Assembly: GCA_018398765.1 (NCBI GenBank)
Contig: JAHBMJ010005885.1
Span: 1,998 to 32,261 of the forward strand
DNA length: 30,264 nt
Direction: 5' to 3'
Origin: Chromera velia
Taxonomy: Eukaryota > Sar > Chromeraceae
The translations under genes were made by a program, and so were the position numbers. Every line of letters begins with the position of its first letter. Positions within the stretch are counted from its first letter, which is position 1. Shown piece by piece: positions 1-30,264 of this stretch. The notes below the pieces were generated by a model that saw only the letters and a list, made by a program, of their open reading frames with translations, did not search any database and was not told the origin of the DNA.

Positions 1-21045
<21,045 letters not shown>

Positions 21046-21740
21046 GGTTACGAACAGAAGAGTACTGGGTCTTTGTTGTTCGTTCTGATGACGAGACTGT
21101 TTCAAACAACACTTGTCTGTTACATGTCGTGGTTCCCAAAAACTCACCAGAAACGCACTATCTCGAAGGAACCAGTCGTGATCACTGCCTGTGTTGTCCG
21201 TCCATCCATCTTGTCACACGCATTGAGTCGCCACATTTCAGTTCTTTCAGAGTGTATGTATGAGCTAGGCACTGATGCACGCAGTTTAATTTGCGCATAT
21301 TAAATCTCGCCGCGCGCGCGAATCCGCATAATTTTTGCGCGTCCGCGATCTGATCAAGTATGATCAAGTTGTATAAAGAAAGATCGCGTGTCATGCATCA
21401 TGCAATTGTAATGTCCCTACGGGACATGCCGTGGCCCCCAGGGGTGAGATAGAGTGAGAGCACTAAGAGGTGCGTCCATGATGCAACAGGTTCCCCTTCC
21501 CATGTTAATACATATTAATATATGGTGCATGACAAAACCCTCAATCACGGTTGTTGGCTGCGCAAAGGCGTAGCCGCGGTATCTGTAAATGCCGTAGAGG
21601 GCCGGAGACGGCTAGACGGGCTTCAAGACGGTTGAGAAGAAGAAATAAGAAGAGCTCTGCTATTAGATACGTTTGCTAATAAGAAAATTAATGACGTACA
21701 AGGACTTCGCTAACACATGGTGTTAACGTGAATAAACGTG
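21046..21740. other. Upstream region of the giant gene; promoter not recognisable
   Basis: The region holds a donor-like site on the minus strand (TTTCTG|GTGAGT, 21148), preceded by a short open frame from an ATG near 21213, so a 5' non-coding or short coding exon may lie at 21149-21215. Further right are a CG-rich block (21308-21320), a direct repeat of TGATCAAG (about 21352 and 21362), and a 7-bp hairpin ATGTCCC-TAC-GGGACAT at 21411-21427. None can be called a promoter with confidence. Confidence 0.4.
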
Positions 21741-21743
21741 AAA

Positions 21744-21973
21744 CCTCCCTGAACCTAAGTGCTACTTGAAAAAATATAATTAAGATCATCTCTATCTAGG
21801 GCATCTTTTTTCAAAAGACCGTCTACGCCTGCGGTATAGACAATCAAGACACCATCCAGATATGTGGCTTTGGTTTTCAAGACACCATAAATAATCCGTG
21901 CCTGCGGTGCAGACTTTCAAGCTTATCCAAAAATGCAGCCTGAACTATCAAGTGGTAATTATGTTCAGGGAGG
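21744..21973. repeat. Imperfect inverted repeat enclosing short direct repeats
   Basis: CCTCCCTGAAC at 21744-21754 is exactly inverted at 21963-21973. Similarity extends inward about 15 more bases (CTAAGTGCTACTTGA versus ATAATTACCACTTGA). Inside are direct repeats: GCCTGCGGT at 21827 and 21900, and CAAGACACCAT at 21845 and 21878. The 230-bp unit could be a small miniature element or a hairpin-forming relic. Confidence 0.5.
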
Positions 21974-21979
21974 TCAAAC

Positions 21980-22540
21980 GTGAAAGAGAAAATGAGATTA
22001 TAACCGCAGCAACACATTACTGATAAATCTTTAACAACTTATTTTTGCTTGTAAAAAAAAAAATCACAGTGCTCCCTGCTTACATCTACTTACATTTTTA
22101 TTTTTTATTTACGGAGTCAATATATAGGTCTTTTATATACAGATACACATGCTGTAATATTTCTTTCATTTACTTTCATTTATATTTTGGCCATTCTAGT
22201 AGTAGCATAGAAGCATATATAGTAGCTAAACATTATATACGCCTTTTATTATCAACTTGCTCTTTTAAATCATCTAGCTGTGACTAAGACTGTGAGCTAG
22301 TCTATAAAATGTTTGAACACAATATTATGTAAGTCCTAAACTACACGCTTGCTACGCTTGCTACGCTTGCTGTATTAGTTGCTGTAGTTAATTGTGTTCA
22401 CTTACTCACTCACCAACATACTTAGTCACTAACTCACTGAGTCATTCTTGCTTTCTTTACTAATTCACTCACTCACTGTCTCACTTGTTCACTCACTTAC
22501 TCCCTCATTTTCCCTGTTTCTCTTCAATCATTCACCAATA
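21980..22540. other. AT-rich stretch without a gene
   Basis: The stretch is AT-rich with no supported coding frame. A small tandem repeat (CTACGCTTG, about three copies) lies at 22357-22380, followed by TCACTCACT-type simple sequence at 22395-22500 that leads into the satellite. Confidence 0.6.
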
Positions 22541-23995
22541 TGCCCAAAGTTAACGGCTTTTATTAAAACTCTCACATCCATATACCTAAACGGCTTTTGT
22601 TCACACACTCGCTCTCTCTGTCTCTCTTCGTTTATTTCTATTTACCCACAGGCCCTAGCGGCTTGAAGTTCTATTTATACACTGAGTCTCATTCTCTCTT
22701 AGTGACAGGCTGTCTCTATTCATTCAGGTACCCACACGTCCATGCAAATATCTTCTGCTGACATGTTTGTGCGAGTCCTTGTCCCTCTTCATTCACCTAC
22801 ACGCCCAACCGGCTCCTGTTCACCTAGCCTGTTCATACCGGTTCATACACTCGCTTTCTCTATCTGTGTTCATGCACCCACACCATCGTGACGCCCCAAA
22901 CAGCTTCTGTTTATACACTCGCTCTCCATGTCTCTCTTCATTATTCTTTATTGATTCACTGCATGAGGCCAAGCAGCTTTTGTTCACATACTCGCTCTCC
23001 TTGTATCTCCTTATCTCTCTTCATTCACCCACATACACAAACGGCTTCTGTTCATACATTCACTCTCCCTATCTCTTTTAATTCACCAGCAGGCCTAAGC
23101 GGCTTCTGTTTACGTACTTGATATCTCTTCATTCATCCACAAGCCTAATCATAGGCCCGAGCGGCTTTTGTTCAATAACACATAATTGATCCCTCTTCAT
23201 TTATCTATGGGCCCAAACGGCTCCTGTTCCTTAGGCTAGCTTCTGTTCATACACTCGTTCTCCTTGTCTCTTTTTCTTCGCTTGCACGCCCAATCGGCTT
23301 CTGTTCAGTGACACACACTCGCTTTCCTTGTATCTCCTTGTCTCCCTTCATTCATCCATATGCCCATTGGCAAGCGGCTTCTGTTCACACACTTGCTCTC
23401 CTTGTATCTCCTTGTCTCCCTTCATTCACCCACATACCCAAGCGGCTTCTGTTTACACACTCACTCTCCTTGTATCTCCTTGTCTCCCTTCATTCACCCA
23501 CATACCCAAACGGCTTCTGTTCACACACTTGTTCTCCCTGTCTCTCTTCACTCATCCATAGGCCCAAGTGGCTTCTGTATGTTTTTGTTTACACACTTGG
23601 TCTCTCTTCATTCATCCACAGGCCTAACCAGCGGTCTAAGCGGCTTTTCTTCAATAATATACAATTGATCTCTCTTCATTCATCCACGAGCCCAAACAGC
23701 TTCTATTCACACATTCGTTCTCCTTGTCTCACCCGCACGCCTAAACGGCTTCTGTTCACAAACTTATATATACTCATAAACATGCTCGTTCTCTCCGTCT
23801 CCCTTCATTCATCCACCTGCAAGCCTAAGCGGATTCTGTTACTGCACACACTTCCTTTCCATGCCCCTCTTTCTCCATACACCCGCACGCCCAAACATTC
23901 ACCCACATGCCCAAACGGCTTCTGTTCACATACTTGCTTACCTAGCTTTATCTACAGGCCTAAACGGCTTCTGTTCATATCTCTCCCTCTTAATC
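22540..23995. repeat. Degenerate 58/68-bp satellite array
   Basis: Recurrent unit: CGGCTTCTGTTCACACACT, then CGCTCTCCTTGTCTC, then TTCATTCACCCACA and GCCCAAA. In the regular part, unit starts at 23375, 23443 and 23511 are 68 bp apart, and the next at 23569 is 58 bp on. The 10-bp difference is a duplicated TATCTCCTTG. Units further left and right are more diverged and some are truncated. Because unit lengths are not multiples of three, reading frames through the array are not conserved. Confidence 0.85.
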
Positions 23996-25135
23996 TCACC
24001 AAGCGCTGGACTGATACGCGGTGAGCCTCTCCACAACATTTCAAAGAAAATTCTACAGCATCCATAGCGACACACACTATATATAGACAGTATTTTATGT
24101 CCCAAATCTTTAAGTGGAGGTTGAAGGAAGTCGAGAAACCAGGTGCTGAATATCGTGCTGAAGAATGACAAGAGGGGCTAAGTAAAAAGAAAGAAGATGG
24201 GCAAAAAGAGGTTCCTGCAGATCAAATTAACTGTTTTTCCTCTTTGTTAAGCGCACTTAGTCGTGGTGCGGCTTACTCCTGACTTTGTAAGGCGGCATGT
24301 CTTAACTTGCTACTGAGCTTGGTAGCATAGTTAAACAACGGAGCAATTCAGAACAGCTTCACTTAGACGGTATGCTTTATCGCCTTCCTTGAAAACTACA
24401 CAGATGATCGAATCTACATACAATTCCCCTCCATGTATGTTTTTACATATGTACCGATACATCAAGGTTAGACAAAAGGTGATGATTGAGGGTTTTTTCA
24501 TGCATGCCGCGTCCCCATATATGAGAGGCGGATCTAACCTAGTTTGTCGATTTAAAAGGTGCATGTTCGCCATGCATGCGCTGTACATGCAGTTGCCGGA
24601 AAGCGCGGGTCCCGAAAGGCAAATGTAACCCGATTTATTGGTAATTCGACTTTTTTTTTTCCATAGGTGCGGCCAAGGGCCTTAACAGATACCATGGCCG
24701 GGGGCCACGGCACACGGCACGTGTATATACGTGGCCGGTGTTATCTTTATTAATACATTGTCCTGCTTCTTCAAGGATCAAATCTTCCTCAAACTGAGCT
24801 TGTCAGCCTGTCCCACACTTTCTCGTGAGTATCGTCCCCCGCTTTCTAATGGTGCTTGTGTCCAGTGCAGATATTTCCGACTGTGCAACAGTATCCGTCC
24901 GTCAAGGATTAGCTCGTTGTTTGCCCACCACGTTCACACTCTGGTTCTTGCGGTCCCCTACATTAGTTTCTCTCCCAAAGGGCCGGAGACTGCGAGTCTG
25001 AAGTCGGACTGTTCTCGATTCGGACAAGCGTTTCAGGACCGAAAACAAAGTGTGCGTCAGCAAGATTTCCGCGTTTTCCCTGTTGCCCCTTTCTGCACGC
25101 TCAGCCACCTAGTGCTCCTCTTACTCCCTCTGTGA
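23996..25135. other. Right flank of AT-rich island, no supported gene
   Basis: The flank holds a T-run (24650-24660), GC-rich palindromic bits around 24690-24740 (GGGGGCCACGGCA is inverted relative to 21427-21439), and then a GC shift at about 24780. The plus-strand frame 24731-25135 is open and ends just before the tandem modules. It starts with GTG, lacks a clear exon context and is not recognised. Confidence 0.4.
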
Positions 25136-25773
25136 CTCTCCCTGCGTTCATGTCTGTGCAGGCTCAGGCGTGGCCTGAAGGCCGGCTCCGGATGGTCCTC
25201 CGCCGATCTCGCTCGCGTCACAACCGCGACCTTCCCTTGGCGACATGAGTTCTTCGAAAGAAAAGGGGAGTCAGCAAGCTCCTCGCCTCTTTCACGTGCA
25301 TGACGTTTTCCTTCTTTTAGTCTTCCCTTCCTGCACACCTTCTCCTTGCCTGTCCGTTCACTCGCTCCCGTTGAAGCCACCCACCCCCCAGACACCGCCA
25401 CAGAGTCACTCTTGGACAGCTGACCGGTTCCGAGAGGTGCGACCCGACCTGCCCTCTGCGGACGTCACGCTATAGCCGAGGCCCCCCACTCACATGACCG
25501 ATCGTGTAGCAAAATTGCAGGGGAGTAGTGGTGCCTCCACAGCACCGGAAACTTTTGTACAGGGCGGTGCCGGGACGTCAGGCCTGAGTGACTTCTCAGC
25601 ACTCACAACATTCATTTTTCCTCGCAGAGTCCGGCTGAGGGTTGGGATGGGAAAGGGGGAGGGCAAATCTCTGCTTCAAGTTGTGCCGCCCTCCTTCTGC
25701 AGGCAGCTGTCCGCTCTTTGCAACTGTGGCTTTGTCACCGAAGAGAAGAAGCAGGCGTCGTGACGGCTGGAAG

Positions 25774-25814
<41 letters not shown>

Positions 25815-26700
25815 CGTTGAATCTTCAGGGGACCGACAACCGGTGGCCAGTCTCTGAGTCCCGGGATCTCGCAGCTGGTGCAGGTCTGTCTGTCTGCCTG
25901 TCTGTTTCTTTCCTTCTTCCCTCCTGCCTTTGTTTCTGTTTGTGCGTTCTTTCGTTCTGTTGTTTTCCGGGTCTTCGCTAGTCCTTTCGTTTCTCTCTTT
26001 TTTTCTTGCTCTCTTTTTTTTTTTCTTTTTTCCCTTTTTTCATTTTGCTCCCATTTTCTGCTTTCTGTTTCCCGCCATAATATCTCTGCAGCCATCCTTT
26101 TCTTCTTCTTGCTTGCGCAAGGCCTTGTGTGGCCGCCTGTGTGTCGGTGTAAGAGGCTGTCTGTCATGAAAGAGGAAAGAGGAAAGAGGAAAGAGAAGAA
26201 AAAAATAAGAACATATGGTGTGTCTGTCTGCCTATCGGTCGGTCGGACGGTCTGTCTCTCTGTGTTCTTGCATATATGCCTGTGTCTAGTGCCTGTCTCG
26301 TCCGTTGATGTCCCCCCCTCCCCTCCATGAGCACATCTGCAGAGCGATGTAGCAGGAGCCGAGGCTGGGGAGGAGGGCCAGGCGGGAGAGCGCCCTGCAT
26401 CGAACACGAAGGGGGCTGAGGAGGAGGAAGAGGGAGAGGAAGAGGGGAAGCAGGCCGCGAAAGTGGTGGGTCTGTGCTCAGTTGAGAAGAGAGAACAAGA
26501 CACTCATGAGTACTGTAAGCGCCGTCTCTGTGTTCTCCGTCTCTGTCTCATGTGTCTGTATGTCCGTTGGCGCGAAAAAGAGAGGAAGCAGAGCAGGCAG
26601 CTGTCTGGTTGGTTGTGGCTCGACCTTTCGGTTGACGGAAGAAGAGGTGGGAGTTCAAGCTCATCCCTCGGTGAATCATGTTGCCACACTCTCCTTTCGT
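25136..26700. repeat. Tandem module copy 1 (1,565 bp)
   Basis: First of three head-to-tail copies beginning CTCTCCCTGCGTTCATGTCT. It contains, in plus-strand order, an acceptor-like TTCATGTCTGTGCAG, a short conserved frame starting MSSSKEKGSQQAPRLFH, a second starting MTDR (25494), a GA run (25782-25812), pyrimidine-rich DNA (25875-26060) and an acidic exon-like piece (26343-26514). It is nearly identical to copies 2 and 3 over its whole length, so conservation does not distinguish coding from non-coding parts. Confidence 0.9.
26343..26514 (+). CDS. Candidate acidic exon in module copy 1
   Basis: An acceptor-like CCTCCATGAGCACATCTGCAG ends at 26342 and a strong donor follows TACT|GTAAGC at 26515. 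The 172 nt between them read SDVAGAEAGEEGQAGERPAS, a Glu run, then KVVGLCSVEKREQDTHEY, and leave phase 1. The equivalent in copy 2 is shifted by the CTAG insertion and reaches a TGA. In copy 3 it runs into unique DNA at 29610. No upstream or downstream partner exon fits clearly, so this may be a remnant or part of an untranslated repeat. I do not recognise the product. Confidence 0.2.
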
Positions 26701-27338
26701 CTCTCCCTGCGTTCATGTCTGTGCAGGCTCAGGCGTGGCCTGAAGGCCGGCTCCGGATGGTCCTCCGCCAATCTCGCTCGCGTCACAACCGCAACCTTCC
26801 CTTGGCGACATGAGTTCTTCGAAAGAAAAGGGGAGTCAGCAAGCTCCTCGCCTCTTTCACGTGCATGACGTTTTCCTTCTTTTAGTCTTCCCTTCCTGCA
26901 CACCTTCTCCTTGCCTGTCCGTTCACTCGCTCCCGTTGAAGCCATCCACCCCCAGACACCGCCACAGAGTCACTCCTGGACAGCTGACCGGTTCCGAGAG
27001 GTGCGACCCGACCTGCCCTCTGCGGACGTCACGCTATAGCCGAGGCCCCCCACTCACATGACCGATCGTGCAGCAAAATTGCAGGGGAGTAGTGGTGCCT
27101 CCACAGCACCGGAAACTTTTGTACAGGGCGGTGCCGGGACGTCAGGCCTGAGTGACTTCTCAGCACTCACAACATTCATCTTTCCTCGCAGAGTCCGGCT
27201 GAGGGTTGGGATAGGAAAAGGGGGGGGGTAAATCTCTGCTTCAAGTTGTGCCGCCCTCCTTCTGCAGGCAGCTGTCCGCTCTTTGCAACTGTGGCTTTGT
27301 CACCGAAGGGAAGAAGCAGACGTTGTAACGGCTGGAAG

Positions 27339-27381
<43 letters not shown>

Positions 27382-28333
27382 CGTTGAATCTTCAGGGGAC
27401 CGACAACCGGTGGCCAGTCTCTGAGTCCCGGGATCTCGCAGCTGGTGCAGGTCTGTCTGTCTGCCTGTCTGTTTCTTTCCTTCTTCCCTCCTGTCTTTGT
27501 TTCTGTTTGTGCGTTCTTTCGTTCTGTTGTTCTCCGAGTCTTCGCTAGTCCTTTCTTTTCTCTCTTTTTTTCTTGCTCTCTTTTTTTTTCTTTTTTCCTT
27601 TTTGTCATTTTGCTCCCATTTGCTGCTTTCTGTTTCCCGCCATAATATCTCTGCAGCCATCCTTTTCTTCTTCTTGCTTGCGCAAGGCCTTGTGTGGCCG
27701 CCTGTGTGTCGGTGTAGGAGGCTGTCTGTCATGAAAGAGGAAAGAGGAAAGAGAAGAAAAAAACAAGAACATATGGTGTGTCTGTCTGCCTATCGGTCGG
27801 TCGGACGGTCTGTCTCTCTGTGTTCTTGCATGTGTGCCTGTGTCTAGTGCCTGTCTCATCCGTTGATGTCCCCCCCTCCCCCCCATGAGCGCATCTGCAG
27901 AGCGATGTAGCAGGAGCCACGGCTGGGGAGGAGGGCCAGCTAGGCGGGAGAGCGCTCTGCATCGAACGCGAAGGGGCCTGTGGAGGAGGAAGAGAGAGAG
28001 GAGAAGGAGGCCGAGAAGGTGGTGGGTCTATGCTCAGTTGAGAAGAGAGAACAAGACACTTCGAGACTTCTTTTTCTGTTCTCTCTTTCTCTCCAGCCGC
28101 CATCGCTCTGCTCTGTGTCGATTTCTCTTATTTTGTCCATGAGTACTGTGAGCGCCGTCTCTGTGTTCTCCGTCTCTGTCTCATGTGTCTGTATGCCCGT
28201 TGGCGCGAAAAAGAGAGGAAGCAGAGCAGGCAGCTGTCTGGTTGGTTGTGGCTCGACCTTTCGGTTGACGGAAGAAGAGGTGGGAGCTCAAGCTCGTCCC
28301 TCGATGAATCATGTTGCCACACTCCCCTTTCGT
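26701..28333. repeat. Tandem module copy 2 (1,633 bp)
   Basis: Second copy. It differs from copy 1 by a 77-nt segment (28061-28137) that copy 1 lacks, an extra CTAG in the acidic piece (about 27939), one C fewer in the C-run near 26950, and a shorter Glu-coding run. The GA microsatellite (27346-27379) is a little longer. Confidence 0.9.
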
Positions 28334-29610
28334 CTCTCCCTGCGTTCATGTCTGTGCAGGCTCAGGCGTGGCCTGAAGGCCGGCTCCGGATGGTCCTCCG
28401 CCAATCTCGCTCGCGTCACAACCGCGACCTTCCCTTGGCGACATGAGTTCTTCGAAAGAAAAGGGGAGTCAGCAAGCTCCTCGCCTCTTTCATGTGCATG
28501 ACGTTTTCCTTCTTTTAGTCTTCCCTTCCTGCACACCTTCTCTTTGCCTGTCCGTTCACTCGCTCCCGTTGAAGCCACCCACCCCCAGACACCGCCACAG
28601 AGTCACTCCTGGACAGCTGACCGGTTCCGAGAGGTGCGACCCGACCTGCCCTCTACAGACGTCACGCTATAGCCGAGGCCCCCCACTCACATGACCGATC
28701 GTGCAGCAAAATTGCAGGGGAGTAGTGGTGCCTCCACAGCACCGGAAACTTTTGTACAGGGCGGTGCCGGGACGTCAGGCCTGAGTGACTTCTCAGCACT
28801 CACAACATTCAACTTTCCTCGCAGAGTCCGGCTGAGGGTTGGGATGGGAAGGGGGGGGGGGCAAATCTCTGCTTGTGCCGCCCTCCTTCTGCAGGCAGCT
28901 GTCCGCTCTTTGCAACTGCGGCTTTGTCACCGAAGGGAAGAAGCAGACGTTGTAACGGCTGGAAGGAGAGAGAGAGGGAGAGAGGGCGTTGAATCTTCAG
29001 GGGACCGACAACCGGTGGCCAGTCTCTGAGTCCCGGGATCTCGCAGCTGGTGCAGGTCTGTCTGTCTGCCTGTCTGTTTCTTTCCTTCTTCCCTCCTGCC
29101 TTTGTTTCTGTTTGTGCATTCTTTCGTTCTGTTGTTCTCCGGGTCTTCGCTAGTCCTTTCGTTTCTCTCTTTTTTTCTTGCTCTCTTTTTCTTTCTTTTT
29201 TTCTTTTTTTTTTTTTGTCATTTTGCTCCCATTTTCTGCTTTCTGTTTCCTGCCACAATATCTCTGCAGCCATCCTTTTCTTCTTCTTGCTTGCGCAAGG
29301 CCTTGTGTGGCCGCCTGTGTGTCGGTGTAAGAGGCTGTCTGTCATGAAAGAGGAAAGAGGAAAGAGAAGAAAAAAACAAGAACATATGGTGTGTCTGTCT
29401 GCCTATCGGTCGGTCGGACGGTCTGTCTCTCTGTGTTCTTGCATATATGCCTGTGTCTAGTGCCTGTCTCGTCCGTTGATGTCCCCCCCTCCCCCCCATG
29501 AGCGCATCTGCAGAGCGATGTAGCAGGAGCCGAGGCTGGGGAGGAGGGCCAGCTAGGCGGGAGAGCGCTCTGCATCGAACGCGAAGGGGCCTGTGGAGGA
29601 GGAAGAGGGG
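28334..29610. repeat. Tandem module copy 3 (truncated, about 1,277 bp)
   Basis: Third copy. It follows copies 1 and 2 up to about 29607 and then departs into unique sequence in the middle of the acidic exon-like piece. Its GA microsatellite is almost lost (28963-28985). It shares the CTAG insertion with copy 2, which suggests that copies 2 and 3 are the closer pair. Confidence 0.9.
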
Positions 29611-30264
29611 AAGAAGGGAGACGAGGAGCCAAGCCCTGCTGCGGCTGTTGCAGCGACCGACTGCAGGCCAGTCAGAAGAGGGAGAGAGGAGAGGGGAGAA
29701 GGACTAGGAGATGACTGACCGGCACGGACTGGCTGCAGGTCCAAAAGCAAGGGTCGAGGTGTAGCCTCGGATGCGGTCGGGATGGTGCCCTCTGGGGTCT
29801 GAGACTCCTTTCTGTGCAGGCCTTGGGTTGCAGAATGAATTGAGACTGTAGATGGCATGCACTGGTTTATGCCTCGCTCCCTCTTGCTCTCGGTCTTTTT
29901 GACGAAACCTGCTTGCATCAATATGCATCAGAGAATGTTTTTTCTCTTTATTCATCCGTCGGAATCCTCCTAAAGATGTAGGCCTTTTTTGCTCTGCAGA
30001 GCGATCAGATCGCACGAGAGGGATCGGCTGTCAGAGAGGAAGACAGCAAATGAACGCGAACTCAATCGTGCACCTCCACAAAGAGAGAAGGAAAGAGAAA
30101 CAGAGAAGAGAAGAGAAGGAGGGTGAACTTCTGAAACCCAAGAGGGGGAAATTAAAGAAAGCCCGTCTCCATCAATTGGGTCTGCGTTCTCGGACAGGAC
30201 AGAACTCTGGCTCAAGTAGGAATGAGAATCGTGCAACAGGGAGTGATGGAAAAAGGGAGAAGGG
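29611..30264. other. Unique DNA right of the tandem modules, no firm gene
   Basis: On the plus strand, the acidic piece of copy 3 continues as KKGDEEPSPAAAVAATDC and ends at a TGA near 29714. A possible terminal exon lies at 29739-29802 (acceptor GGACTGGCTGCAG; reads SKSKGRGVASDAVGMVPSGV, then TGA), but no donor in matching phase precedes it. The rest (29810-30264) is purine-rich with no supported frame on either strand. Confidence 0.35.

Noticed and set aside
22395-23995. CRISPR-like spaced repeats
   Set aside because: The repeat is degenerate and spacers are not unique sequence; the genomic context is eukaryotic.
23308-24024. 238-residue plus-strand frame with repeated Leu-Phe-Thr-His-Ser-Leu units
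   Set aside because: It is read-through of the degenerate satellite; unit lengths of 58 and 68 are not multiples of three, so the peptide is not conserved between units.
25676-26503. 275-residue minus-strand frame in module copy 1 (and analogues in copies 2 and 3)
   Set aside because: It is composed of simple-sequence translation (Ser-Leu, Lys-Arg-Glu runs) across microsatellites and pyrimidine tracts, with frames broken between copies.

Overview
The window is nuclear DNA from a eukaryote. Nearly all recognisable coding sequence lies on the minus strand as exons with GT..AG boundaries and matching phases; there is no operon layout and there are no ribosome-binding sites. Moderate-to-high GC, introns of about 180-840 bp, abundant tetranucleotide repeats (CAGT, GTCT, ATGG), CA/GA microsatellites and very long, low-complexity, charge-rich proteins suggest an alveolate-type protist, such as a chromerid or coccidian. 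That assignment is inference; no marker gene fixes it.

Positions 1-21045 (minus strand) appear to hold most of one giant gene. I could chain 17 exons, from an ATG at 21045 to an exon that runs off the left edge. The model codes for at least about 4,820 residues. From the N-terminus it has an IQ-like segment followed by a series of Trp-centred repeats resembling the centrin-binding repeats of Sfi1 (exons 1, 3 and 4), an ankyrin-like segment split by an acidic insert (exon 4), an unrecognised helical region (exon 5), a leucine-heptad plus Lys/Arg-rich coiled coil (exon 6), long Ser/Gly/Arg-rich low-complexity stretches (exons 6-12), an acidic tract (exon 12), and a Glu/Arg/Lys coiled coil over five small or large exons (13-17). 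The family knowledge points to a cytoskeletal, centrosomal or basal-body scaffold. The weakest joins are exons 4/5, 6/7, 8/9 and 16/17, so more than one gene is possible.

Positions 21050-24730 form an AT-richer, gene-poor island. It contains small inverted and direct repeats (21744-21973) and a degenerate 58/68-bp satellite (about 22540-23995). A 13-nt inverted match lies near its two ends.

Positions 25136-29610 are three head-to-tail copies of a module of about 1.6 kb, two complete and one truncated. They are nearly identical, carry GA microsatellites and exon-like pieces on the plus strand, but have frame-breaking indels between copies. Their coding status is unresolved. The last 650 bp hold nothing I can assign firmly.
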